A stretch of 23,626 nt of DNA from a virus: positions 1 to 23,626 of IMG/VR virus record IMGVR_UViG_3300045135_001265; one strand, 5' to 3'. The position numbers and the translations under genes were made by a program. Position 1 is the first letter of the stretch. Each line of letters starts with the position of its first letter. Shown here in pieces: positions 13,679 to 21,138 of this stretch. Below the pieces are notes generated by a model. The model had not been told where the DNA came from. It worked only from the letters and a program-made list of their open reading frames with translations, and did no database searches.

Positions 13679-13785
13679 GTCCTTGTATAGGTGTTTGTAA
13701 GTTAGATAATAATAAAACTTGTATTGGTTGTAAAAGAACAATAGAGGAGATTAAAAGAGCTTATGAAGAAACTACAAAAAAATAG
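13675..13785 (+). CDS. DUF1289-like cysteine microprotein (36 aa)
   Basis: The frame ATG 13675 to TAG 13785 reads MSPCIGVCKLDNNKTCIGCK and then RTIEEIKRAYEETTKK. The pattern SPCIGVC-x7-CxGCxRTxxEI is the hallmark of DUF1289, a small cysteine-rich domain of proteobacteria. Its four cysteines (4, 8, 16, 19) suggest a bound metal or Fe-S centre. The start overlaps the previous stop (ATGA) and the end overlaps the EF-hand gene by 23 bases, which shows tight coupling. It is complete although much shorter than bacterial DUF1289 proteins. The biological role is unknown. Confidence 0.8.
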   Translation: MSPCIGVCKLDNNKTCIGCKRTIEEIKRAYEETTKK

Positions 13786-14071
13786 TAAGTACGAAGAATA
13801 TGATGAAGACGGCGATGGCATTGTAACAGATGAAGAGCTGTCTCATGTAAAAGAAATAAAAAAAACAGAAGATGAGTTGAGAAAACATTTAGCTCAACTT
13901 AGAATGGCAAGATATACTTTAATATCTATGGGTGTATTTACAGTTGCTATGTTTTTTATAGATTTAGAAAGAGTTAAAGCGTTATCAGATATAAGCAATT
14001 TGTTTTATTTGTCAGGTGCTGGTATAGTAGGCGCATACATGGGCACAACAGCATGGATGAGTAGAAAGTAA
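13763..14071 (+). CDS. EF-hand membrane protein, holin-like (102 aa)
   Basis: Residues 14-25 (DEDGDGIVTDEE) form a complete EF-hand calcium loop with acidic residues at positions 1, 3, 5 and 12 and Gly at 6. A charged helix follows (KEIKKTEDELRKHLAQLRMA), then two membrane helices (about 51-66, YTLISMGVFTVAMFFI, and 80-98, NLFYLSGAGIVGAYMGTTA). Two short membrane helices and small size are holin-like; a calcium-binding head before them is unusual for holins. I recall similar genes in marine phages. It might respond to calcium, which is plentiful in seawater, but that is inference. No endolysin gene is visible nearby. Confidence 0.82.
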   Translation: MKKLQKNSKYEEYDEDGDGIVTDEELSHVKEIKKTEDELRKHLAQLRMARYTLISMGVFTVAMFFIDLERVKALSDISNLFYLSGAGIVGAYMGTTAWMSRK

Positions 14072-14098
14072 AAGTTAACATTAACATTTAGGGTTGTT

Positions 14099-14362
14099 AT
14101 GGGCGGATTAAAAAAACCACAAAGGAGTTTGAAGGCGTGGGGTAAACAGAAGTGGCGAACAAAAAGTGGTAAACCTAGTACACAGGGGCCAAAAGCTACC
14201 GGTGAGCGTTACCTACCTGAGAAAGCAATTAAGGCTCTATCAGCCTCTGAATACGCCGCCTCTACGGCTGCTAAACGAAAAGCAACTAGAGCAGGTAAAC
14301 AAGTATCTAAACAGCCCAAAAAGGTTGCACGAAAGACGAAAGCTTATAGAAAGGTCACATAA
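14099..14362 (+). CDS. Small basic phage protein (87 aa, DUF5872-related type)
   Basis: A lysine-rich protein with the motifs WGKQKWRTKSGKPSTQGPKA (14-33), TGERYLPEKAIKALSASEYA (34-53) and KQVSKQPKKVARKTKAYRK. I recall this arrangement from many marine phage and giant-virus proteins, often alongside the NYTKPGLRKRI domain found here in the gene at 12297. Spacing to the next gene is zero. The gap before it (14072-14098) holds GTTAACATTAAC and a weak TAGGG ribosome site. Probably a nucleic-acid-binding virion protein; function not established. Confidence 0.8.
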   Translation: MGGLKKPQRSLKAWGKQKWRTKSGKPSTQGPKATGERYLPEKAIKALSASEYAASTAAKRKATRAGKQVSKQPKKVARKTKAYRKVT

Positions 14363-15046
14363 ATGGCAGTAGTAGTTCCAGATATACCTGATTTATTTGA
14401 GGAAGCTTATCAAAGAGCTGGTCTAGAGCTTAGAACAGGAAATGATTTAAGAAATGCTAGACGTAGTTTTAATATATTAACTATGGAATGGCAGAACAGA
14501 GGCCTTAATCTTTGGACAATAGAGGCAGGAACTCTTTCTCTTTCGTCTGGTACAGCAACATACACATTACCAACAGACACAGTAGATCTTGTAGAGCACC
14601 AAATAAGAACTGGTACAGGCACTAGTCAAGTTGATACTAACCTAACAAGAATTAGTGTTTCAACATATGCACAGCAATCAGCAAAGAACTCCACTGGTAA
14701 ACCCACACAAATATTTATACAAAGACTTGCAGATTCAACAACTGCTACATTATGGCCTGTTCCAGATAGCGCAGACACATATACTTTGTCTTATTATAGA
14801 ATAGCAGGAATAGATGGTATATCATCTGGTATAGACGGAACAACAACATCATTTGTGCCACCAAGATTTGTTCCTTGCTTGGTCTCTGGTTTAGCTTATT
14901 ACATAGCTATGAAAAGACCAGAGGTTGCAAACAGAGTTGCTCCCCTAAAACAAGAATATGAATATCAATTTGAACTAGCAGCAGGGGAGGACACAGAAAG
15001 TGCATCTGCTAGATTTGTACCTTATGACACATTTTACGGAGCTTAA
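14363..15046 (+). CDS. Head-tail adaptor, P22 gp4 / tail-tubular-A-like (first copy)
   Basis: Adaptor rings sit under the portal and connect it to the tail. The 227-aa protein has a helical N-terminus (DIPDLFEEAYQRAGLELRTG, NDLRNARRSFNILTMEWQNR) and strands ending in the signature TATYTLPTDTVDL. The body contains TGKPTQIFIQRL and LWPVPDSADTYTLSYYRIAG, with a C-terminal helical part (PCLVSGLAYYIAMKRPEVAN). These features match the gp4-like adaptor group. A second protein of the same design is encoded at 17009-17656. It follows basic virion genes and precedes two more, which is a usual neck location in these phages. Confidence 0.85.
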   Translation: MAVVVPDIPDLFEEAYQRAGLELRTGNDLRNARRSFNILTMEWQNRGLNLWTIEAGTLSLSSGTATYTLPTDTVDLVEHQIRTGTGTSQVDTNLTRISVSTYAQQSAKNSTGKPTQIFIQRLADSTTATLWPVPDSADTYTLSYYRIAGIDGISSGIDGTTTSFVPPRFVPCLVSGLAYYIAMKRPEVANRVAPLKQEYEYQFELAAGEDTESASARFVPYDTFYGA

Positions 15047-15048
15047 TT

Positions 15049-15465
15049 ATGCCTATAAAAATAGTACCAGCTAAGAAAAAAACACCAATGCCTAAAGCTA
15101 GACCTAAGAGTTTGAAAGCTGACAAAACACAATCTTTAAACAAAAAGTTTAGTGCAGGCGTTACTGCAGCCAATAAAAAAGCTATGGATAATGTTAAGAA
15201 AAAAGCTGGTGGCGGCAAGGTTACAGGAAAAGTAAAAAATCCTTTTGATATAAAATTAACAGACAATAGAACAAAAAAAGAAAAACATTACAAAAGTAAA
15301 TATAAAAGTTCTAGCCCCGGCGTGATGATTAAAAAGGCCGATGGCGGTACATTAAAATCAGTACCTGAAGGCAATAAAGGTTTAAGTAAGCTTCCAACAG
15401 CTGTTAGAAATAAAATGGGATACATGAAAAAGGGTGGTAAAGTTACCAAGAAAGGTAAAAAATAA
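15049..15465 (+). CDS. Lysine-rich phage protein with GG motifs (138 aa)
   Basis: Strongly basic and probably disordered (PAKKKTPMPKARPKSLKADK). It has repeated GG-hydrophobic tags: AGGGKVTGKVKNP (around 64-76), DGGTLKSVPEGNKGLSKLPT (99-118) and MKKGGKVTKKGKK at the end. The element between, TAVRNKMGYM, is shared with other marine phage proteins that I recall. It overlaps the next gene by one base (TAATGG). No enzyme motif is present. A DNA- or RNA-binding virion protein is likely from charge and place. Confidence 0.78.
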   Translation: MPIKIVPAKKKTPMPKARPKSLKADKTQSLNKKFSAGVTAANKKAMDNVKKKAGGGKVTGKVKNPFDIKLTDNRTKKEKHYKSKYKSSSPGVMIKKADGGTLKSVPEGNKGLSKLPTAVRNKMGYMKKGGKVTKKGKK

Positions 15466-15839
15466 TGGCTGATTATGAAAAAGAAAAAGATAAAATAAAA
15501 AAGAAAACAGAAAAATTATCCATTATGGGTGCTGGCCCTTCCCCTATGCGTATGGTTGCAAGGCATATGGAAAATAAACGTAGAAAAAAACAAAGAGATA
15601 AAGAGCTTGCTGCTTTACCTATGAAGGTTGATGATTTTAAAAAAGATCACCAATCTAATAAAAGCAAGAGTGAAGTAGAAGAATTTGCTAGAATGGTTAG
15701 AAAAAAAGTTGGTATAAAAGAACCAAAATCTAAAGGTATGAAGTTTGAGACTGTTAAGTTGAAATCAAAAGGTGGCGTTGTTAAAATGCGTGGTGGTGGC
15801 GCTGCTACAAGAGGTTTGAATTTTAACAGAGGATATTAA
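15465..15839 (+). CDS. Basic phage protein with GGGAATRG C-terminal tag (124 aa)
   Basis: The N-terminal two thirds are a charged helix (MADYEKEKDKIKKKTEKLSI, ARHMENKRRKKQRDKELAAL). The C-terminus ends KSKGGVVKMRGGGAATRGLN then FNRGY. I recall the GGGAATRG ending from several otherwise unrelated marine phage proteins; it parallels the GG tags of neighbouring genes. It starts on the last base of the previous gene and is followed directly by a TTG-start gene. Function unknown; virion association is inferred. Confidence 0.78.
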   Translation: MADYEKEKDKIKKKTEKLSIMGAGPSPMRMVARHMENKRRKKQRDKELAALPMKVDDFKKDHQSNKSKSEVEEFARMVRKKVGIKEPKSKGMKFETVKLKSKGGVVKMRGGGAATRGLNFNRGY

Positions 15840-16487
15840 TTGTCGCAACTTATATGCAATCTTCCTGCAGTTCATGTATGGGTTCGCAAAGAATATCTAA
15901 GAGATCATCAAGATGGTCATGGAGAGTTTGTAAAAGGAGTTTGGGTATCTTGCAAATCTATGCCGGGTAGAGCATTTTATTTTGAAACATACCTACCTGA
16001 TTATGGAGCAATGTTTGACAAGTTGCCAATAAGTGCTTTTACGCATGAAGACAAAACACCGAGTAAAGATTTATCTCTTCCTAATCTGCAGTTTTGGAAT
16101 TGTATGGATTATGGTGTTGTAGCTATACATAAACAGTTTATATCTTCTATGAGCTTTGAGGTTATGACTCGTAATGCAGGAACCCTTAAAGGAAAATATA
16201 TAGCTACTATAGATAATTATCATTCAGATATTAATACTATTGATTACAGTACGGCAGAAACGCCTGCAGAACATAAATCACATAATCTCATAGAGTTAGA
16301 AAATGGTCAGTTTGGTCTTTATCCAAACAACAGAATGAGAATATATGACAATAGCTTAACACCAGACAAGCCCTTGATGCCTGACTTCAAAGTGAGTACA
16401 ATAGAGTATGAAGTAGAAAATGAAAAATATTTATCAAGGTATGGTGATACAGATGATTATTTTTATAAAAGCAAGGATGAAATATAA
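15840..16487 (+). CDS. Conserved hypothetical neck/tail-region protein (215 aa)
   Basis: The start is TTG at 15840, immediately after the previous stop, with AGAGGA 6 bases upstream. The next ATG would lose the characteristic MSQLICNLPAVHVWVRKEYL. The protein has a well-folded aromatic-rich look (VWVSCKSMPGRAFYFETYLP, DYGAMFDKLPISAFTHED, LELENGQFGLYPNNRMR-like strands near 150-168) and an acidic end (YGDTDDYFYKSKDEI). I recall close relatives in many marine podoviruses, always annotated hypothetical and placed near adaptor genes. A neck or stabilisation role is inferred from context only. Confidence 0.82.
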   Translation: MSQLICNLPAVHVWVRKEYLRDHQDGHGEFVKGVWVSCKSMPGRAFYFETYLPDYGAMFDKLPISAFTHEDKTPSKDLSLPNLQFWNCMDYGVVAIHKQFISSMSFEVMTRNAGTLKGKYIATIDNYHSDINTIDYSTAETPAEHKSHNLIELENGQFGLYPNNRMRIYDNSLTPDKPLMPDFKVSTIEYEVENEKYLSRYGDTDDYFYKSKDEI

Positions 16488-17008
16488 TGGCATATAGCAG
16501 TGGTAAATACGCATATGGCATCTGTGACAGAACTGGGTTTCGCTATAAACTAAAAGATCTTGTATTTGAGGTGAGAAATGGCGTTAGAACGGGCCTGAGA
16601 GTAGGTTATGACGTTGCAGATAAAGATCACCCACAAAACTTTTTAGGTAGGCTTAAAATCGATGATACGCAAAGTTTATTAGATGCAAGACCTGACAGAG
16701 TAGAACCAGCAACAGAAAGAATTTTATTAATTGATCCTTTCAAAACAGCTGCGGCAGACAGCGGATCAACAGAAATAACAGTAACAGAAAAGAGTCACGG
16801 AAGATCAACATCTGATAGGGTAAGATTTAGAAACTCATTAGGATTTGATGGAATTACTGCTTCCACCTTTAATTTAGCTACAGGATATGTTATAACTAAA
16901 CTAACAGATGATACATATAAATTTACTGTTTCTGCAGAGTCAACAACGGGTTTAATAACTGGTGGCGGTGTACAGGTTACAGTAGGGCCGGTTACTTTGG
17001 AGGCTTAA
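16487..17008 (+). CDS. Conserved virion protein with degenerate zinc-ribbon N-terminus (173 aa)
   Basis: The N-terminus AYSSGKYAYGICDRTGFRYK (2-21) resembles phage proteins that begin with ..ALCDRCGF.Y and carry two CxxC pairs. Here only the first cysteine (C13) is left, so zinc cannot be bound in the usual way. A second domain (about 80-173) is beta-rich: STEITVTEKSHGRSTSDRVR, TASTFNLATGYVITKLTDDT, GGGVQVTVGPV, like a small tail-spike or neck appendage domain. It overlaps the previous gene by one base and abuts the second adaptor, which suggests a neck or tail location. Confidence 0.78.
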   Translation: MAYSSGKYAYGICDRTGFRYKLKDLVFEVRNGVRTGLRVGYDVADKDHPQNFLGRLKIDDTQSLLDARPDRVEPATERILLIDPFKTAAADSGSTEITVTEKSHGRSTSDRVRFRNSLGFDGITASTFNLATGYVITKLTDDTYKFTVSAESTTGLITGGGVQVTVGPVTLEA

Positions 17009-17656
17009 ATGAGCTTTACATTTGCACAGTTAAAGACAGCAATACAAGATTATACAGATAATACAGAGACATCATTTGTAAACCATTTGTCTGATTTTAT
17101 AAAAGCAGCAGAAGAAAGAATATTTAAGAATGTTGATCTAGAGATATTCAGAAAGAATGTTACATCATCATTAACATCAAGTGACAAGTTTTTAACAATA
17201 CCATCAGATTATTTAGCATCCTTTTCTTTACAGATAACAACATCTGGTAGTGAATCCTTCCTATTACAAAAAGATGTAAACTTTATACAAGAAGCATATG
17301 ATGCTTCATCTTCCACAGCAAAGCCAAGATTTTATGCGCAGTTTGATGCAAATAATTTTATTATTGGACCTACCCCAGACTCAAATTATGCAATAGAATT
17401 ACATTATTACTATAGACCTGACAGTTTAACTGCGGGTGCAGATAGTGGCACAACGTGGTTAAGTACAAATGCACCATTTGCATTACTGTTTGGGTCATTG
17501 GTAGATGCTTACATTTTTATGAAAGGTGAGCCTGACTTAATACAACAATATGAAAAAAGATTTATGGATCAATTAACAAGACTTAAAGATTACGGAGAGG
17601 CAAGAGAAAATACAGATGCCTACTCTGAGGGTCTACCTAGAGCGCCAAGAACATAG
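17009..17656 (+). CDS. Phage adaptor protein, tail-tubular-A-like (second copy)
   Basis: It has the same layout as the adaptor at 14363: a helical N-terminus (FAQLKTAIQDYTDNTETSFV, LSDFIKAAEERIFKNVDLEI), a strand ending in KFLTIPSDYLASFSLQI, then AKPRFYAQFDANNFIIGPTP and DSNYAIELHYYYRPDSL, and a C-terminal helical part (FALLFGSLVDAYIFMKGEPD, then a helix ending EARENTDAY). The LTIP.DY and P.PDS..Y.L.YYRP segments are typical of phage adaptor / tail tubular A proteins. Length 215 aa is usual. The gene follows the neck genes and precedes the fibers, so it probably forms the ring nearest the tail hub. Confidence 0.86.
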   Translation: MSFTFAQLKTAIQDYTDNTETSFVNHLSDFIKAAEERIFKNVDLEIFRKNVTSSLTSSDKFLTIPSDYLASFSLQITTSGSESFLLQKDVNFIQEAYDASSSTAKPRFYAQFDANNFIIGPTPDSNYAIELHYYYRPDSLTAGADSGTTWLSTNAPFALLFGSLVDAYIFMKGEPDLIQQYEKRFMDQLTRLKDYGEARENTDAYSEGLPRAPRT

Positions 17657-17665
17657 GAGTAGAAT

Positions 17666-18139
17666 ATGGCAACAGCAAACGCAGCAACCACCTATTTAGA
17701 AAACAGAATTTTAAGTTTTATATTTAAAAATAATGCAGCATCATTTAGCACACCCGGAGATAGCATATATGTTGGTCTTGCGACCGCAGTGTCTAATTTT
17801 AATGATTCAACAGGTGAATCTGGAGACCCTGTAATAACAGAAGCTACTTTTACAGGATATGGAAGGAAAAACGTAACAGCAGCTAATTGGACTTTAACTG
17901 CTGAATCAGCAGATACGCAAACAATAAAAAATACAAATAATATAGAATTTAATCCTTCAACTGGCTCAACAGAAACAATAACTCATGTTTTTATAACAAC
18001 CGAAGAAACTGCTAGTTTAGATGTAGTTGGTTCTGGTGGTAATGTGTTATTTATAGGTGCATTGGATGCAAGTAAAACAATAGCATCTGGTGATATATTT
18101 AGGATTAACGCAACTAACTTAACGGTAGAGTTGAAGTAA
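17666..18139 (+). CDS. Tail structural protein, fiber-base type (157 aa)
   Basis: The N-terminus [20 protein letters not shown] then SIYVGLATA, a strand with [17 protein letters not shown], and late strands [20 protein letters not shown] and [20 protein letters not shown] fit a widespread phage tail protein pattern (LL..IF.N...lyvgLhTA....Y.GYaR). It lies between the adaptor and the main fiber gene and overlaps the latter by one base. It probably forms part of the tail tip or fiber attachment. The role is inferred from family resemblance and place. Confidence 0.75.
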   Translation: MATANAATTYLENRILSFIFKNNAASFSTPGDSIYVGLATAVSNFNDSTGESGDPVITEATFTGYGRKNVTAANWTLTAESADTQTIKNTNNIEFNPSTGSTETITHVFITTEETASLDVVGSGGNVLFIGALDASKTIASGDIFRINATNLTVELK

Positions 18140-19404
18140 TGGCATTAGTAATATCAGACAGAGTAAAAGAAACCACTACAACAACTGGTACTGGCGCTCT
18201 TACACTAGGGGGTGCTGTTACTGGTTTTGAGACTTTCACTGCTAATCTAAGTGATGGAGATACAACTTATTACTGTTGTACTGATAATACAGATTTTGAA
18301 GTAGGTCTGGGGACATTCACTGCTTCTGGCACAACTTTAGCAAGAACAACAATATTAGCCAGTTCTAACTCTGGTAGTGCTGTTAACTGGAGCGCAGGTA
18401 CAAGAACAGTTTTCTGTACATTACCAGCTGCAAAGACAGTTTTTCTAGATGCTAGTGGTAACACAACTATTAGTGGTTCTGTAACAGCAAATAATTTTAT
18501 TATTGGTAATGCTAATATAAATGAAAATGATTTAGAGTCTATAGATGATGTTACTGCAGGTACAATATCAGCATCTAAAGCGGCTGTTGTTGATGTAAAC
18601 AAAGATATAACTGGTTTTAGAAATATAACACTAACTGGCGAACTTGATGCCGCAACTTTAGATATATCCGGAAATGCAGACATAGACGGAACATTAGAAG
18701 CGGATGCAATGACCTTAAACGGTGTTGCCATAACAACCACTGCTACTTTATCAACTGGCATATCTAATGGTAATGTTTTAGTGGCCGATACTACCGTATC
18801 TGATAATGATTTTTTAAGAATAAATGGAACAAGTGTAGAGGGTCGTAGTTCTTCTGAAGTTCTTTCTGACATAGGGGCTATTGATGGCTCTTCTTTAAAT
18901 GCTGATAATTTGTCTTCTGGAACGGTTCCTAATGCGAGGCTAGATGCTCAACTACAAGATGTAGCTGGATTAGCGGTAACTGACGGAAACTTTATTGTAG
19001 GTGACGGAGCAAACTTTGTGGCAGAATCAGGAGCCACAGCTAGAGCTTCTCTTGGCTTAACTATTGGAACAGATGTACAAGCTTACGATGCAGAGTTAGC
19101 AGCGATAGCAGGATTAACTTCAGCAGCAAACAAAGGTATTCAGTTTACTGGATCAGGCACTGCAGCAACATATGATTTAACAACAGCAGGTAAGGCTCTG
19201 TTAGATGATGCAGATGCTTCTGCACAACGTACAACTTTAGGTCTTGGGACATCAGCTACATTAAATGTTGGAACATCAGCTAACAATGTTGTACAGCTAG
19301 ATGGCTCAGCTAGGTTACCTGCAGTAGATGGGTCTCAATTAACAAATATAACTGTGACTGAGACAGATCCATCTGCTTTAGCATTTGCAATAGCTCTAGG
19401 TTAA
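18139..19404 (+). CDS. Tail fiber protein (421 aa)
   Basis: The N-terminal domain ([20 protein letters not shown] then [20 protein letters not shown], up to about 100) is a module that I recall at the start of marine phage fibers, probably the attachment domain. A Thr/Ala/Asp-rich beta-repeat shaft follows ([20 protein letters not shown]). C-terminal repeats include [40 protein letters not shown] and [19 protein letters not shown], the usual fiber shaft signature. Composition is small-residue rich with few charged residues. It heads the fiber region and likely carries other fiber modules encoded downstream. Confidence 0.86.
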   Translation: MALVISDRVKETTTTTGTGALTLGGAVTGFETFTANLSDGDTTYYCCTDNTDFEVGLGTFTASGTTLARTTILASSNSGSAVNWSAGTRTVFCTLPAAKTVFLDASGNTTISGSVTANNFIIGNANINENDLESIDDVTAGTISASKAAVVDVNKDITGFRNITLTGELDAATLDISGNADIDGTLEADAMTLNGVAITTTATLSTGISNGNVLVADTTVSDNDFLRINGTSVEGRSSSEVLSDIGAIDGSSLNADNLSSGTVPNARLDAQLQDVAGLAVTDGNFIVGDGANFVAESGATARASLGLTIGTDVQAYDAELAAIAGLTSAANKGIQFTGSGTAATYDLTTAGKALLDDADASAQRTTLGLGTSATLNVGTSANNVVQLDGSARLPAVDGSQLTNITVTETDPSALAFAIALG

Positions 19405-19420
19405 ATAGAAGGAAAAAGAA

Positions 19421-19765
19421 ATGGCAAACGCATTTTTATCAGAAACAGATACAGCAGTCGGAACATCAGCGGCTACTATTCTAACATGTGGTGCTTCAAC
19501 TGAAACAACAATCATTGGACTAAGCATTGCTAACATAGTTACTAGCCAAATCACTGTAGATGTACAACTTGATGCTTCAGGTCGTACTAGTGGTGCAGAG
19601 GATAGTGTTTACCTTGTTAAAGATGCACCCATACCTGTTGGAAGTTCATTAGTCGTTGTAGGTGGAGATCAAAAGGTTGTTTTAGAGCCGGGTGATGCAA
19701 TTAAAGTTACATCAGATACTGCATCTTCTGCTGATGTTGTTTTGAGTCATTTAGATATTACATAA
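19421..19765 (+). CDS. Small beta-rich tail protein (114 aa)
   Basis: The 114 residues form alternating strands (TETTIIGLSIANIVTSQITV, DSVYLVKDAPIPVGSSLVVV, DQKVVLEPGDAIKVTSDT), with a conserved VLEPGDAIKV segment seen in small phage tail proteins. It has one cysteine and no charged clusters. AGAAGGAAAAAG lies before the ATG. It belongs to the fiber cassette region. A structural role in the tail or fiber is inferred; no specific family name is certain. Confidence 0.72.
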   Translation: MANAFLSETDTAVGTSAATILTCGASTETTIIGLSIANIVTSQITVDVQLDASGRTSGAEDSVYLVKDAPIPVGSSLVVVGGDQKVVLEPGDAIKVTSDTASSADVVLSHLDIT

Positions 19766-19775
19766 GGAGTAACTC

Positions 19776-20225
19776 ATGGCAATGATAGGTAATCCTATAG
19801 CAGTAGCGTTTCAACAACCACCTGCTGTTGTAAGATTTAATGGTGACGGAACTGATACTACATTTGCTCTAGGAAGAACTATAAGCTCTGTACAGGAGAT
19901 ACTTGTAAGTGTAGATGGTGTCGTACAAGATACATCTGCTTACACTGTACCTGATGGTTCTACGTTGACTTTTACAGCAGCACCTTCAAGTGGTACTAAC
20001 AATATCTTTGTATACTTCCTTGAGTCTACTAGAGGTTCTGTAACACCAGCAGCCGAGAACAAAGGTAACTTTAAGACAGGTGGTATGTTCAGAACTAATG
20101 CACAGAACTTAACAATAGACACAACAATATTAGCCACAGAAAATGCACAGGTAACAGGAACAATAACTGTAGATAGTGGTGTTACATTGACAGTGAACAG
20201 TGGTGGAAGGTTGGTGATATCGTGA
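19776..20225 (+). CDS. Tail fiber module protein (149 aa)
   Basis: The middle FNGDGTDTTFALGRTISSVQ, EILVSVDGVVQDTSAYTVPD and STLTFTAAPSSGTNNIFVYF is the fiber repeat pattern (tF.L...v..i.VsvDGV.Q....Y.v.g.tltFt.APssG..i.V.yl) common in phage tails. The C-terminus is a beta-helix-like tail (QVTGTITVDSGVTLTVNSGG, RLVIS), probably for trimer formation. AAGGAG precedes the ATG. The stop overlaps the GTG of the next gene, so it is coupled to the adhesin-like paralogues that follow. Confidence 0.8.
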   Translation: MAMIGNPIAVAFQQPPAVVRFNGDGTDTTFALGRTISSVQEILVSVDGVVQDTSAYTVPDGSTLTFTAAPSSGTNNIFVYFLESTRGSVTPAAENKGNFKTGGMFRTNAQNLTIDTTILATENAQVTGTITVDSGVTLTVNSGGRLVIS

Positions 20226-20677
20226 GTACAATTAAGGTAGATACATATCTAACTCGTGGTGGTGCATCAGAGATAGCTATTGATAAGTTAAAGGGTGCAT
20301 CAAGTGCATCATCTATATCTGTAGTAGGAGAAGGTGGCACAACGACCACTAATCTGCAACAAGGGTTAGTAAAATCATGGATTAGTGCAAATTTTTCATC
20401 TCAAGCATATAATGATAGCTTTAATCAATCTTCTTTATCTGACGAAGGGGTAGGTTCTTTTAGATTTACATTAACTAATAATTTTGCAAATGTTAATTAT
20501 GCTCTAGGAACTGAAGCTTCTCATGTTACTGCTAATGGCACTAATACTCAAGTACAAGACCAACTTTTTTCAAGAACAACAGCAGCTTATCAAGCATACG
20601 TTTCTAATGATGGTTCGTCTGTAACAGGTGCAGATACAACTTATTATACTGCATTATTAGCAGGAGACTTAGCATGA
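20222..20677 (+). CDS. Fiber tip paralogue A, ending GDLA (151 aa)
   Basis: The start is GTG at 20222, overlapping the previous stop (GTGA), with GGAAGG 11 bases upstream. It begins MSTIKVDTYLTRGGASEIAI and contains GEG..TTTNLQQGLVKSW, the DSFN motif at 65-68, and the segment SSLSDEGVGSFRFTLTNNFA then NVNYAL. It ends LLAGDLA. The next two genes share this plan, including DSFN at the same residue in gene B. The pattern (W...DSFN.SS..D...G.....T..FA..NYA) resembles the receptor-binding tip domains of marine phage fibers. AGGAG inside its GDLA codons serves gene B. Confidence 0.8.
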   Translation: MSTIKVDTYLTRGGASEIAIDKLKGASSASSISVVGEGGTTTTNLQQGLVKSWISANFSSQAYNDSFNQSSLSDEGVGSFRFTLTNNFANVNYALGTEASHVTANGTNTQVQDQLFSRTTAAYQAYVSNDGSSVTGADTTYYTALLAGDLA

Positions 20678-21138
20678 GTGAAATAATACTAGACACCATA
20701 ACAGGCAAGTCCACTGCAACAACCATAACCATTGGCTCAACACCTGTAGTTAGTGCAAGTGCAAACTCTATGACTATTAGAGGTGAGGGTAGCAATCAGA
20801 CAAGTATTCAGCAAGGGTTATCAAAACTATTTGTAAAGTTTCAAGGTGACAATGCTTCTGTAAATGACAGTTTCAATGTTAGCTCTGTTGATGATGATAA
20901 TACTGGATATAATGGTGTAAATTTTACAACTAACATGGCTGCAATCCACTATGCGACTCATTCTACTACAGCACATAACTATGGTGTATCAAATGATGGT
21001 GTGTCTAGTGCAGTTGCATCTAGTGATGGTGAAGCAGGTATGACAACATCTTCAGTGCAATTAAGTCATTTGCAATCAGGTGGAAGTAATGGAGACCCAA
21101 CTGCTGTTCATGTTACAATAGACGGAGACCTCGCATAA
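20674..21138 (+). CDS. Fiber tip paralogue B, ending GDLA (154 aa)
   Basis: Overlaps gene A by ATGA. N-terminus MSEIILDTITGKSTATTITI, then MTIRGEGSNQTSIQQGLSK, aligns with gene A (I.GEG..T..QQGL.K), and DSFN lies at residues 65-68 exactly as in A. The middle (NVSSVDDDNTGYNGVNFTTN then MAAIHYA) keeps the shared frame but the surface-exposed segment after it differs fully, as expected of receptor-binding variants. It ends VTIDGDLA. A GGAG within GDLA lies 10 bases before the ATG of gene C. Confidence 0.8.
   Translation: MSEIILDTITGKSTATTITIGSTPVVSASANSMTIRGEGSNQTSIQQGLSKLFVKFQGDNASVNDSFNVSSVDDDNTGYNGVNFTTNMAAIHYATHSTTAHNYGVSNDGVSSAVASSDGEAGMTTSSVQLSHLQSGGSNGDPTAVHVTIDGDLA
21124..21136 (+). repeat. 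Cassette joint repeat (GGAGACCTCGCAT), with copies at 21522 and near 20663
   Basis: GGAGACCTCGCAT at 21124-21136 is identical to 21522-21534 and close to GGAGACTTAGCAT at 20663-20675. Each copy encodes the C-terminal GDLA of a fiber paralogue and also supplies the GGAG ribosome site for the following ATG. It therefore marks the boundary of each fiber-tip gene. Confidence 0.65.

Noticed and set aside
18270-18872. 200-codon open frame on the minus strand inside the tail fiber gene
   Set aside because: It mirrors the fiber gene, is composed of Ser/Val/Ala runs expected from reverse translation of a Thr/Ala/Asp-rich repeat protein, and has no supporting context.
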